Shown one piece after another: positions 15,777 through 23,787 of a stretch of DNA of 64,000 nucleotides. Location of the stretch: assembly GCA_014804755.1 (NCBI GenBank), contig JAAUZE010000008.1:36109-100108 (forward strand), given 5' to 3'. This DNA comes from Lachnospiraceae bacterium (lineage in GTDB: Bacteria; Bacillota; Clostridia; Lachnospirales; Lachnospiraceae). The notes under the pieces were generated by a model. It was not told where the DNA came from and did not search any database. It worked only from the letters and a program-made list of their open reading frames with translations. Within the stretch, counting starts at the first letter, position 1. The number at the start of each line of letters is the position of its first letter. The translations under genes were made by a program, and so were the position numbers.

Positions 15777-16196
15777 ATGAAAGGAGAAATCTGCACAATA
15801 ATCGGGATTATGGGGGCGTTTATCGCCCAATTATTTGGAGGATGGGATGCAGCGTTGGTTACGCTGCTGATTTCTATGGCGATTGATTATGTTACCGGAC
15901 TGATCGTCGCAGGAGTGTTCCATCGTTCTGCAAAAACAGAAAACGGGGCATTGGAGAGCCTTGCCGGATGGAAAGGACTGTGCCGCAAGGGAGTCACGCT
16001 GCTCATTGTGCTCGTTGCATGCAGGCTCGATCTTGTGATGGGATCAAACTTTATTCGGGATGCCGTCGTGATCGCATTTATCGCAAACGAAACAATCTCT
16101 ATTATCGAAAATGCGGGACTGATGGGAGTGCCGATCCCACAGGCGCTTGTCAGGGCGATTGAAGTATTAAAGGAACGAGCGGAGAAAGCAGAATAG
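15777..16196 (+). CDS. Phage holin (TcdE/holin 4_1 family)
   Basis: The 139-residue protein has three hydrophobic segments (about residues 5-40, 72-90 and 95-115) and a charged C-terminus (KERAEKAE). The segment SMAIDYVTGLIVAGVFHRSAKTENG is typical of the toxin-secretion/phage-lysis holin family that includes C. difficile TcdE. Holins form membrane lesions that release the endolysin or the particles. A ribosome site GGAAGGTGATGAA precedes ATG 15777. It lies just upstream of the endolysin genes and appears intact. Confidence 0.88.
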   Translation: MKGEICTIIGIMGAFIAQLFGGWDAALVTLLISMAIDYVTGLIVAGVFHRSAKTENGALESLAGWKGLCRKGVTLLIVLVACRLDLVMGSNFIRDAVVIAFIANETISIIENAGLMGVPIPQALVRAIEVLKERAEKAE

Positions 16197-16254
16197 AGCA
16201 TGATGGATATATCAGATTCCAATGATGAGGTGGAGTCCGGGGAGGATGATGACG

Positions 16255-16500
16255 ATGACGGAAAATCAGATATGGGATAAGCTGAAATCTTTTGGTTTGA
16301 ATGACTTTGCAGCAGCCGGGATCATAGGGAATCTGTTTGCGGAAAGCGGTCTGAACGCAGAAAACCTTCAGAACAGTGGACATATTGGAGCCGCAAACAA
16401 GGACTTTTTGATTACGCGAAGGCAGAAGGAGCATCCATTGGGGATTCCGATATGCAGTTGGATTATCTTTGGCGTGAGATACAGGGGGATCGGAGCGTGA
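16255..16500 (+). pseudogene. Broken phage-tail-lysozyme domain of the endolysin
   Basis: From ATG 16255 (GGAGG at 16241-16245) the protein begins MTENQIWDKLKSFGLNDFAAAGIIGNLFAES, a standard phage-tail-lysozyme start. After LQNSG the true frame switches: YWSRKQGLFDYAKAEGASIGDSD is read in the +1 frame and runs into the next open frame. The usual segment with GYGLAQWT between these parts is absent, so a deletion of roughly 30-35 residues also shifted the frame. The residual frame ends at 16500 with nonsense text. The glycosidase half of the endolysin should be inactive. Confidence 0.72.
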
Positions 16501-17462
16501 TGAGCGAATTAAAGGTTGCTGAGAGTGTGCGGGCAGCATCTGATGCCATGCTCTTAGGCTATGAAAAGCCAGCGGATCAAAGCGAAGCGGTACGGAAAAA
16601 GCGCGCGTTGTGTGGACAGGCATATTATGACAGATATACAGGAAAAGGACAGGCAGCGGCAGGGCAGATAATAGAAGGAGACAAAGAAAAGATGACAGAA
16701 ACACAGGTAAGAGAAAAGATCGTAGCGGTCATGCGCGGGTGGATCGGGTTGAAAAGGGCGGATAAGAGTCACGCGCCGATCATTGATACATACAACGGCC
16801 ATACGCCGCTCCCACGGGGATACAAAGTATCATATACGGATGATTATTGTGCGGCGACGGTAAGTGCTGCGGCGATCAAGGCGGAGTATACGGACATTAT
16901 GCCGGTAGAGTGCTCATGCAGCAAATTGATTGAGATTGCCAAGAAAATGGGTATTTGGCAGGAAAACGATGCATACGTGCCGAGTTCGGCAGACTTGATT
17001 TTATACGACTGGCAGGATGGTCTCAATTTTGCCGTAACAGACAACAAAGGAGCGACGGATCATGTTGGCATGGTAGAAAAGGTCGTTGGTACAACAATCA
17101 CGATCATCGAAGGTAACATGTCCGGCGGCGTCGTGGGGAGACGGACAGTCACCGTGAATGGGCGCTATATCCGCGGATACATCTGTCCGAAGTATTCCAC
17201 CAAAGCGACGGCAGCGTCCGTAAGCAGTACGGTCGCGGCGGTGTCAGGAAGCGCCGTCACCGGCAATCATAAAGTTGGTGATGTTGTGAAGTTCAATGGC
17301 AGTAAGCATTACACAAGCGCAAATGCCGCAAGCGGATCAGCAGCGCGTCCCGGATCAGCAAAGATCACAGCTATTTCCGCCGGTGCAAAGCACCCGTATC
17401 ACATCATTCATACAGACAGTAAGAGTAACGTGTACGGATGGGTAGATGCGGCGGATATTTGA
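16452..17462 (+). CDS. Endolysin: CHAP-type amidase/peptidase with C-terminal SH3-like domain
   Basis: The open frame gives 336 residues. The first ~80 (MQLDYLWREIQ to QAYYDRYTG) are the tail end of the broken lysozyme domain. A CHAP-like domain follows from MTETQVREKI (ATG 16692, with GAAGGAG 12 bases upstream), with Cys in DDYCAATVSAAA, His in TDHVGMVEKV and Glu-Gly-Asn in IIEGN. The last ~65 residues (HKVGDVVKFNGSKHYTS to VYGWVDAADI) resemble a bacterial SH3 wall-binding domain. Similar standalone amidases begin exactly at MTETQ, so initiation at 16692 could still yield an active enzyme. Confidence 0.78.
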   Translation: MQLDYLWREIQGDRSVMSELKVAESVRAASDAMLLGYEKPADQSEAVRKKRALCGQAYYDRYTGKGQAAAGQIIEGDKEKMTETQVREKIVAVMRGWIGLKRADKSHAPIIDTYNGHTPLPRGYKVSYTDDYCAATVSAAAIKAEYTDIMPVECSCSKLIEIAKKMGIWQENDAYVPSSADLILYDWQDGLNFAVTDNKGATDHVGMVEKVVGTTITIIEGNMSGGVVGRRTVTVNGRYIRGYICPKYSTKATAASVSSTVAAVSGSAVTGNHKVGDVVKFNGSKHYTSANAASGSAARPGSAKITAISAGAKHPYHIIHTDSKSNVYGWVDAADI

Positions 17463-17483
17463 GTAATATAACGAAAATGTTAG

Positions 17484-17516
17484 AAAGACCTCAGTCATCA
17501 TGACTGGGGTCTTTTT
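17484..17516 (+). terminator. Terminator at the end of the tail/lysis operon
   Basis: Arms AGACC-CAGTCAT and ATGACTG-GGTCT (with one bulged base each side) are followed by TTTTT. It closes the rightward island operon 22 bp after the endolysin stop. Confidence 0.85.
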
Positions 17517-17621
17517 GGTTGAATAAACAAATCATAAAGGTATTGAGCAGATGAAACACAAGAAAGCACCAATGAAAACAGTACGCTGGATGCATTGTTT
17601 TCAACACTGCGATACTGAACC

Positions 17622-17813
17622 TTATTTATATTTATATTCTGAAAACATTGTATTAATCAAATATTCCGCTTCGTCAACCAAATCTGTTCCTCTCCATTCG
17701 CCTTTAATGGTTTCGAGTTCTCTGTATGCTGTATTCCCGGTTATTTTGCTCTCTTTTATCTGACGAATGATCTCCCAAGCTGATGCTGTATCGCTATATT
17801 TTTTATATCCCAT
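17622..17813 (-). CDS. Small hypothetical protein
   Basis: The 63-residue protein is charged and helical (ASAWEIIRQIKESKITGN, DLVDEAEYLINTMF). An AAGGTGG site lies about 10 bases before its ATG at 17813, and the upstream DNA is AT-rich and promoter-like. It is transcribed against the tail operon and sits between that operon's terminator and the right repeat, as small cargo genes often do. I do not recognise the family. Confidence 0.5.
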   Translation of the reverse strand: MGYKKYSDTASAWEIIRQIKESKITGNTAYRELETIKGEWRGTDLVDEAEYLINTMFSEYKYK

Positions 17814-18097
17814 GGTGCATTTCCACCTTTGGACTTTTTCTTTAGTATACTATGCTTATAATTGACTTGCAAGTTAAATAATTATTTACATACAAATTTT
17901 ATGGAATACTCAAACTGGTAGTAGAAAGATAGTTACATAGACACTATGAAAGGCATTTGCAAGAGGGCAGATTCCTTTCTAACAGATTTTCTTGAGTGAC
18001 CTATTAATTATAGAAGAAAAAACAAAATCTTGTCATGAAATTTGTCACGAAAATGAACGAACGCAGTATTTACATGATATTTGAGACATTTATTGTC
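17814..18097. other. AT-rich intergenic stretch before the right repeat, no intact gene
   Basis: No frame with a start, ribosome site and useful length is present on either strand. Short open pieces (for example one ending CHEICHENERTQYLHDI at about 18090) may be worn coding sequence, possibly of an integrase, since integrase genes often end next to the attachment site. The match is too weak to call. Confidence 0.4.
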
Positions 18098-18186
18098 GGG
18101 TTCGAATCCTGGATACTCCATGAACGAAAAAAGCCGCAAAATCGAAGGATTTCTTTTGAAATCAATGGTTTTGCGACTTTTTTATG
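18098..18186. repeat. attR-like direct repeat R2 (tRNA 3' end plus terminator)
   Basis: GGGTTCGAATCC, ATACTCCATGAA and a hairpin based on CGCAAAA/TTTTGCG repeat the end of the tRNA-Ala gene at 1831-1918 with about ten differences. No 5' half of a tRNA precedes it. It marks the right boundary of the tail island. Confidence 0.75.
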
Positions 18187-18206
18187 ATTCTTTTTATATA
18201 GAACGG

Positions 18207-18917
18207 TTATTCGTTTTCTTTGATGTTGTGGTTATACATAGAAGGAGTTCTTATACCATCTATATGTTCAAATAAATCATCTTTTATAGGAGAGCGCATG
18301 GGATCAAGAATAAAATCAATGCCTTCGCGGCGTGCTTGTTTGGCAGCCGGAACAAAATCGCTGTCCCCGGAGATTAAAATAATCTGATCAATCTGTTGCT
18401 TAAAGACCAAAGAGGATATATCAACGCCGATACGCATATCAACGCCTTTTTGTTCCAAATTCAAATCTAAGTCATTCATAGTGATGTTCTTAACGTCAAT
18501 ATCGCCACGAAGAAGTTTTTTGGTTGGTTCAGGTCTTAGAAAATAGTGTACTTGGGTATCGCTGATTCTGCCCATGCGGAGAGCGAATTTTCTGTGATGC
18601 TTTAACTCCCTCAGAAATTCATTCATCCACGAATATTCGGGAGTATGTTCAAGAGAAACAGTTTTTTGGGTGATAGGATTGTAAATATTCTTGGCTATCG
18701 GTGGGCAGTCATAATAGAACACACGGTATAAATAGCGATTTTCATATTTGTCATGTAGATGCTTATAGCAATACTCATTGAGCTCATTTGCTCGATCGGC
18801 AGGAGCCTTGTTTCCCCACAAGGCCTTTGACCGTTTTCGATAAAATCCTCCATCGACTAGGATGGCAGTTTTAATTTGATGACGTTCAATAATTTTTTTG
18901 CTTTTGTTGTTATTCAT
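18207..18917 (-). CDS. NYN-domain (LabA/DUF88-like) putative ribonuclease
   Basis: The 236-residue protein has the NYN/PIN-like layout: an acidic first strand (IKTAILVDGGFYRKR, residues about 14-28), GVDMRIGVDISSLVF in the middle and ILISGDSDFVPAAKQARREG near residue 175. These supply the conserved Asp residues that bind metal in NYN nucleases. ATG 18917 is chosen because GGAGGTGCAG precedes it; the longer frame to 19016 lies across a leader hairpin. The gene sits alone between two tRNA-end repeats, which makes it likely mobile cargo. A defence or RNA-processing role is possible but not shown. Confidence 0.8.
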   Translation of the reverse strand: MNNNKSKKIIERHQIKTAILVDGGFYRKRSKALWGNKAPADRANELNEYCYKHLHDKYENRYLYRVFYYDCPPIAKNIYNPITQKTVSLEHTPEYSWMNEFLRELKHHRKFALRMGRISDTQVHYFLRPEPTKKLLRGDIDVKNITMNDLDLNLEQKGVDMRIGVDISSLVFKQQIDQIILISGDSDFVPAAKQARREGIDFILDPMRSPIKDDLFEHIDGIRTPSMYNHNIKENE

Positions 18918-18933
18918 CTGCACCTCCATAAAA

Positions 18934-18988
18934 ATACCCCTAGTTTCGTCGGCTTCCCTTATAGTGGGAGGACTACCGCTAGGGGTAT
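18934..18988 (-). promoter_or_regulatory. Structured leader just upstream of the NYN gene
   Basis: Perfect 10-bp arms ATACCCCTAG (18934-18943) and CTAGGGGTAT (18979-18988) enclose a second stem CTTCCC/GGGAGG (18953-18958 with 18966-18971). On the gene's strand the hairpin is followed by TTTTT and then the ribosome site, so it looks like an attenuator or a processed leader RNA. Confidence 0.65.
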
Positions 18989-19097
18989 GTTCATTGTGTA
19001 ACTTAATGCTACACAAATATATTATGCCCTTTGCGGTAAAAAATCAACACTTTTATGTGCTTTTTTGCAACATTAAACTTTTTGCTATGGCACGTGT

Positions 19098-19161
19098 ACG
19101 GGGTTTCCATCCCATATACTCCACGAAACCGTGCAGATCCGAATGGGAACTGCACGGTTTT
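19098..19161. repeat. Degenerate third tRNA-end copy R3 with following hairpin
   Basis: At 19098-19123 the text ACGGGG-TTTCCAT-CCCATATACTCCA resembles the T arm and acceptor end of the tRNA-Ala gene with several changes. A terminator-like hairpin follows (AAACCGTGCAG/CTGCACGGTTTT, 19127-19161). It could be an older attachment remnant that bounds the NYN unit on the right. Confidence 0.5.
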
Positions 19162-19170
19162 GCTTTGCGT

Positions 19171-19389
19171 CTAAAATAATTTCTTGATGCCGCCGAGCGC
19201 ATCGGAAACCTTATCGAGGCTGATCTTGGACTTTACGCCGTCCACGATCTTTTTCAACGTATCATCAGGGAGATCGACGCCCATCACGTTCTCCACGGTC
19301 TTGACGGGATCTTTTTGAAACTGCTCCATCAGCGTCTTGTCCTTTGTGATCTTTTCCACTGTGCTTGTAATTTGCTCTTTGATATCCAT
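19171..19389 (-). CDS. Small conserved Clostridial protein of unknown function
   Basis: The 72-residue protein reads MDIKEQITSTVEKITKD, then FQKDPVKTVENVMGVDLPDD, and ends DALGGIKKLF. I recall near-identical short proteins in many Lachnospiraceae. The 'DP...GVDLPDD' text also resembles leader peptides of the Nif11/nitrile-hydratase type, but no modification enzyme or transporter is nearby. ATG 19389 has GGAGCAG 6 bases upstream. The function is unknown. Confidence 0.7.
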   Translation of the reverse strand: MDIKEQITSTVEKITKDKTLMEQFQKDPVKTVENVMGVDLPDDTLKKIVDGVKSKISLDKVSDALGGIKKLF

Positions 19390-19587
19390 ATGAATCCTGC
19401 TCCTTTTGAAAGAATTTGGCGTTGCTTGTGACAATTATACATCGAACTGGGTGCAATGACAAATAAATTCCCTGATTTTAACAAAAATAGCTTCAAATTC
19501 GGGATGTTTTATAGTACAATGTAAAAATAGACAGGGACGCCGCGATGCGGGGCGTCAGAAAAAACCGCAAAGGGGGAAGGTGCCAAT

Positions 19588-20892
19588 ATGTTTAGTCAGT
19601 TATTTGGCGCGTTTTTGCTCGAACAAAACGTGATTACAAAGGATATGATGGATAGCATATTAGCGGAACAGACGGATGCGCGGGCAAAGCTTGGAACGAT
19701 TGCCGTGGCAGCCGGTTATCTGACGAACGAGCAGGTAGAGGAAATCCATCATCTGCAGGCGCAGCAGGATAAGCGCTTTGGCGATATTGCATTGGAGAAG
19801 GGTTATCTGACAATGAAGCAGCTCATGGAGCTCTTAGACCAGCAGGGCAATGCGTTCATGAAGTTCCTTCAGATACTTGTGGAGAAGAATTGTGTTCCGG
19901 TTTCGGAGATTGACGCCTATCTCTCGCGTTTTCAGGAAACCAAGGGCTTTTCGGATCAGGATATGAAAGCGCTCAAGAAAGATGACATTGATGCGATCGT
20001 TCCGGTATTCGCGTTTGCAGCGAAGCCGTTTGTGACGGATGTGACAGCGCTCGTGTTGAGGAATATCGCGCGTTTTATCACGATGGATTTTTATATAGAC
20101 AGGATTCGCCGCGTGGAGGATTATGAGTATCATGCGCTCGCGGGACAGAAGATTGTCGGGGATTATCAGGTTTGGCTTGCCTTTGTGGGAAAAGAGGATG
20201 ACGAGGGACTTTACACGCTGGCCACGGGCTATGCAGGTGAGCAGGCGAGGCGCAAAAAGGACATTGCGTATGATGTGATCGGTGAGTTTGCGAACATATG
20301 CAGCGGATTGTTTGCATCCGGTTTGAGCGAAAAAGGAATCTTTATTGATATGGAGTCGCCGTTTACCTATGAATCGCAGCAGATGAAGGGTAAGGGCTAT
20401 ATCGTGCCGATTTATCTGAAAGGCAAATTACTGGAATTGTTTATTTCGGTCAATGAGGACATTGTTCCGGGAACCGAGCCGTATAAGAAACAGGTTGAAA
20501 AGCGGGCGGGAAGTGCGGTGACGGAGAACAGCAAGGGCACGATCATTATCGTGGATGACTCCATGCTGATCCGCCATGCGCTGCGCGTGCTGGTGGAGAA
20601 GGCGGGCTATACGGTCGTTTGCGAGGCGGAAAACGGGGAAGAGGCGATCGAAGTCTATCAGAAATACCATCCCGATATGATCTCGCTGGATATTACGATG
20701 CCTGTAATGGACGGCGTTGAGGCGCTGCGCAGAATCAAAGAACTTGATCCGGCAGCCAATGTTGTGATGATCACGGCAGCGGGACAGCAGCAGAAGGTGA
20801 TCGAGGCGATTAAGCTCGGCGCGTCGAAATTTATCGTAAAGCCGTTCAGCAGGGACGAGGTGCTTGATACCATTGCGGAGGTCATCCGGTAG
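19588..20892 (+). CDS. CheY-like response regulator with CheX-like and N-terminal helical domains
   Basis: The 434-residue protein has an N-terminal part with two similar helical repeats (LLEQNVITKDMMDSILAEQ; ALEKGYLTMKQLMELLDQQ), residues 1-100, like the N-terminal domain of type II secretion ATPases. The middle (about 150-300) resembles CheX-type phosphatases (FANICSGLFASGLSEKG). The C-terminus is a receiver: IIIVDDSMLIRHAL, phosphorylated Asp in SLDITMPVMDG, ITAAG and the Lys in FIVKPF. It likely tunes a phosphorelay, perhaps chemotaxis or gene control; the partner kinase is not in the window. GGGGGAAGG precedes the ATG. Confidence 0.8.
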   Translation: MFSQLFGAFLLEQNVITKDMMDSILAEQTDARAKLGTIAVAAGYLTNEQVEEIHHLQAQQDKRFGDIALEKGYLTMKQLMELLDQQGNAFMKFLQILVEKNCVPVSEIDAYLSRFQETKGFSDQDMKALKKDDIDAIVPVFAFAAKPFVTDVTALVLRNIARFITMDFYIDRIRRVEDYEYHALAGQKIVGDYQVWLAFVGKEDDEGLYTLATGYAGEQARRKKDIAYDVIGEFANICSGLFASGLSEKGIFIDMESPFTYESQQMKGKGYIVPIYLKGKLLELFISVNEDIVPGTEPYKKQVEKRAGSAVTENSKGTIIIVDDSMLIRHALRVLVEKAGYTVVCEAENGEEAIEVYQKYHPDMISLDITMPVMDGVEALRRIKELDPAANVVMITAAGQQQKVIEAIKLGASKFIVKPFSRDEVLDTIAEVIR

Positions 20893-20931
20893 GACTGCGG
20901 GGGAAACGCTGCGGAAGGGAAAAAATATTCT

Positions 20932-22074
20932 ATGTGGCTTTTGGGCGGAAACGTATATATTGCGGAGCAGGGGTTTTGTAAGCGGAACCTTCTGCTCCGA
21001 AATGGCATTATAGAGCGGATTGTACCGCAGGGAGAGACGGTGGAGGAAGCGCGCCTGCATGACGCGGAAACGGTGGATGTGCAGGGCGCTACTATTTTGC
21101 CGGGACTTGTGGATCTCCATTTTCACGGCTGCGCGGGACATGATTTTTGTGAAGGGACTAAGGAGGCGTTTGAAGCCATTGAGCGGTATGAGCTTTGTCA
21201 CGGGATCACGGTCATATCGCCTGCGACAATGACGCTGCCGGAAGAACGGCTGTGTAAGATCTGCGCCGGGGCGGCGGCATATGCGAAGGACAGCGAGTGC
21301 TTAAAAGGAATTTATCTGGAAGGTCCTTTTTTATCGGAGGCCAAAAAAGGAGCGCAGAACAGTGCATATCTGAGGCTCCCGGACATAGAGCTGCTGCGCG
21401 GACTGAACGCGAAGGCGGAAGGGCTGATCCGGATCGTAGCGATCGCACCCGAGCAGAAAGGCGCGATCGCGTGTATGGAAGCGTGCGCGGAGCAGTTTCG
21501 TTTTTCTGTGGCGCATACGACGGCGGACTATGAGACATGCGCCCGGGCGATGCAAGCGGGCGCAAAGCAGGTGACGCATCTTTATAATGCGATGCCGCCG
21601 TTTACGCACAGGGAGCCGGGAGTGATCGGCGCGGCGTTTGATCACGGCGTGGATGTGGAATTGATCAGCGACGGCGTACATGTGGATGCATGCGCGGTGC
21701 GTATGGCGTTCCGGCTGTTTGGGGAGGAGCATGTCATCCTGATCAGCGACAGCATGATGGCGGCAGGAATGCCGGACGGCATGTATGAGCTTGGCGGTCA
21801 GGCGGTCACGGTGCGCGGAAAGCGGGCGGTGCTTTCGGACGGAACGATCGCGGGAAGCGTGACCAATCTGTATGACTGCATGGTGACGGCGATCCGTATG
21901 GGGATTCCGGCTGAGGCGGCGGTGCGCGCCGCAACAAGCAATCCGGCGGCGGCGCTCGGCATTGACACCGATTACGGGAGCATTGCAGTCGGAAAAAAAG
22001 CAGATCTGCTTGTGGTAAACGATGATTGGGAGCTGCAAAGGGTTTATAAGCACGGCAGAGAAGTGCGGCTGTGA
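20932..22074 (+). CDS. nagA: N-acetylglucosamine-6-phosphate deacetylase
   Basis: The 380-residue protein belongs to the amidohydrolase superfamily. Metal-binding and catalytic features are DLHFHGCAGHDF (residues about 61-72), the Glu in LEGPFL, the His in HTTADYE, THLYNAMPP and the Asp in ISDSMMAAGMPDG. NagA removes the acetyl group of GlcNAc-6-phosphate during amino-sugar and wall-sugar recycling. No nagB gene is adjacent in the window. The gene is 39 bp after the CheY-like gene with GGAAGGG before the start and may share its transcript. Confidence 0.92.
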   Translation: MWLLGGNVYIAEQGFCKRNLLLRNGIIERIVPQGETVEEARLHDAETVDVQGATILPGLVDLHFHGCAGHDFCEGTKEAFEAIERYELCHGITVISPATMTLPEERLCKICAGAAAYAKDSECLKGIYLEGPFLSEAKKGAQNSAYLRLPDIELLRGLNAKAEGLIRIVAIAPEQKGAIACMEACAEQFRFSVAHTTADYETCARAMQAGAKQVTHLYNAMPPFTHREPGVIGAAFDHGVDVELISDGVHVDACAVRMAFRLFGEEHVILISDSMMAAGMPDGMYELGGQAVTVRGKRAVLSDGTIAGSVTNLYDCMVTAIRMGIPAEAAVRAATSNPAAALGIDTDYGSIAVGKKADLLVVNDDWELQRVYKHGREVRL

Positions 22075-22116
22075 GGCATGCCGCAGGGGAACGGCATGAA
22101 ATAAGGAGGGGAACGA

Positions 22117-22974
22117 ATGGCAACCTATCTGGTTGACTTGGAAAATACGGGGCTGGCAGGGTTATCGGGCTTGGAGGAGTTGTCCGCAAAGGATAAGGTC
22201 ATTGTTTTTTACGGGACGCGGACCGGCTCGATCGCGTTTGACAAGCATGTGGAGCTGACAAAGGCAAAGGCGGACGTCACTTACACGAAGACGGAGCGCG
22301 TGGCAAAAAATTATCTGGATTTTCAGCTTGTGACCTATCTCGGGTACCTGATCGGAAGCGGGCAGGAGCGCGTATACTATATTATCAGTAAGGATAAGGG
22401 ATACGACAGCTGTATCGAATTTTGGAGAAAGACAAATAAACAGATTGCGATCACGCGCTGCGAATCGCTGCAAAAGCAAAAAGCGGTGACGCAGCCGGCG
22501 GTGCAGTCAGACGCGGGCAAAGGCGCGCAGGCGGCAGGAGGCGAGCATGCGGATATGCAGAAGAATCCGGCTCCTGAACAGGCCAAGGCCGATCAGTTCG
22601 TAAGCGGCGGCGGGCAATCGAAGCAAAAGGCTTCCGGCAGGACGTCATCAACCCCGAAAGCGTCCGGTAAGGAGGCGTCCGATCAGAAAGCATCTGATCC
22701 GAAAGCATCCGGAAAAAAGACGCCGGATCAGAAAAAAGCGGAGAAACCATCCCTGCCCGAGAGCATGAGAAAGAAAATCCGCAAGGCGGTTAAGGAAGAA
22801 GGACTGGAGGCCGGAAGCTACAAGTTTATCTATGATTATGTTGTGAAGTTTTCAGATAAGCAAAAATTAAATATCGCACTGGTCAAGCACTTTCAACAGG
22901 AGAAGGGAAACCGGCTGTACAAGGAGATTCTGGATGTATTTGCCGAATATCATAAGCAGAATCCGGGTGCGTAA
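22117..22974 (+). CDS. PIN/NYN-like domain protein with low-complexity linker
   Basis: Residues 1-115 of this 285-residue protein form a PIN-like domain: MATYLVDLENTG with the first acidic residues, NYLDFQLVTYLGYL and YYIISKDKGYDSCIEFW. A Lys/Ala/Ser/Asp-rich linker with repeated KAS-type units covers about residues 125-210. A basic C-terminal helical domain follows (MRKKIRKAVKEEG to EILDVFAEYHKQNPG). This resembles RNA-binding NYN proteins common in Clostridia. AAGGAGGGG precedes the start. RNase activity is inferred from the fold only. Confidence 0.7.
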   Translation: MATYLVDLENTGLAGLSGLEELSAKDKVIVFYGTRTGSIAFDKHVELTKAKADVTYTKTERVAKNYLDFQLVTYLGYLIGSGQERVYYIISKDKGYDSCIEFWRKTNKQIAITRCESLQKQKAVTQPAVQSDAGKGAQAAGGEHADMQKNPAPEQAKADQFVSGGGQSKQKASGRTSSTPKASGKEASDQKASDPKASGKKTPDQKKAEKPSLPESMRKKIRKAVKEEGLEAGSYKFIYDYVVKFSDKQKLNIALVKHFQQEKGNRLYKEILDVFAEYHKQNPGA

Positions 22975-23059
22975 GCGGGCGAACGTGTGTGAAGGTATGC
23001 GAAGTACGCAAAAGTGCGAAAAGGCACGCAAAGATGCGTAAGCAGATCGCAGGCTGCGA

Positions 23060-23767
23060 TCACGGATAGCTGCGCTCGCCGAAAATGCCCGTGCCGACGC
23101 GCACCATTGTTGCGCCCTCCTCGATCGCGACTTCATAGTCACCTGTCATGCCCATGGAGAGTGTATCAAAACAGACCGGATTTCCGTCGGCGGCCTTTGG
23201 CGGGGCTTCCTGTATGCTTGTAAAAAGACCATGCAGACGGCGGAAGTGCACACGGTTGCTTTCAGGCGTTTCCGTGTAGGGCGCGGAAGTCATGAATCCG
23301 CGCACGCGCACATGAGGACAATCTGCGGCGATGCGCGCGACGGCGTCCGGCGCCTCGGCGGCGGTAAAGCCCCACTTGGATTCTTCTTCCGCGATATTGA
23401 CTTCGAGCAGAATATCCACGGTCAGTCCTTTTTTGGCTGCCTCCGCTTCGATCTGCGCGGCAAGACGCAGGGAATCGACGGAATGAATGAGCGCGGTTTT
23501 GTCTATGATATATTTAACCTTGTTGCGCTGCAAATGCCCGATCATATGCCATGTGACGTCGGCGCTGCATTGCGCATATTTTTCCGTCAGCTCCTGCACA
23601 TAGTTTTCGCCGAAGATCCGCTCGCCCGCTGCGACGCATTCTTCGATCATGGAGAGCGGTTTTGTCTTACTGACCGCAACGAGCGTTACCTCGGACGGCT
23701 CACGTCCGCACCGCGCACAGGCGGCGGCGATATGCGCATGTACCTGCATGACGTTTTCTTTGATCAT
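23060..23767 (-). CDS. YggS-family PLP homeostasis protein
   Basis: The 235-residue protein has the alanine-racemase-like barrel of YggS/PLPBP proteins, which hold pyridoxal phosphate and keep vitamin B6 and amino acid pools in balance. The PLP lysine is in VAVSKTKP near residue 36; other family text is FGENYVQEL, HMIGHLQRNKVKYI and LSMGMTGDYEVAIEEGATMVRVG. ATG 23767 has GGAG 9 bases before it; the longer frame runs into repeats. In many Firmicutes this gene lies in a ylm cluster, but here it stands alone. A dispersed repeat lies just upstream. Confidence 0.9.
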   Translation of the reverse strand: MIKENVMQVHAHIAAACARCGREPSEVTLVAVSKTKPLSMIEECVAAGERIFGENYVQELTEKYAQCSADVTWHMIGHLQRNKVKYIIDKTALIHSVDSLRLAAQIEAEAAKKGLTVDILLEVNIAEEESKWGFTAAEAPDAVARIAADCPHVRVRGFMTSAPYTETPESNRVHFRRLHGLFTSIQEAPPKAADGNPVCFDTLSMGMTGDYEVAIEEGATMVRVGTGIFGERSYP

Positions 23768-23787
23768 AAAAATTCTCCATTCTTGCT

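Noticed and set aside
17880..18095. Integrase C-terminus next to the right repeat
   Set aside because: Frames are short and interrupted; no Arg-His-Arg-Tyr motif text could be read with confidence.
21331..22053. Long open frame antisense to nagA
   Set aside because: No start context, Arg/His-rich text and complete coverage by a well-recognised enzyme on the other strand.
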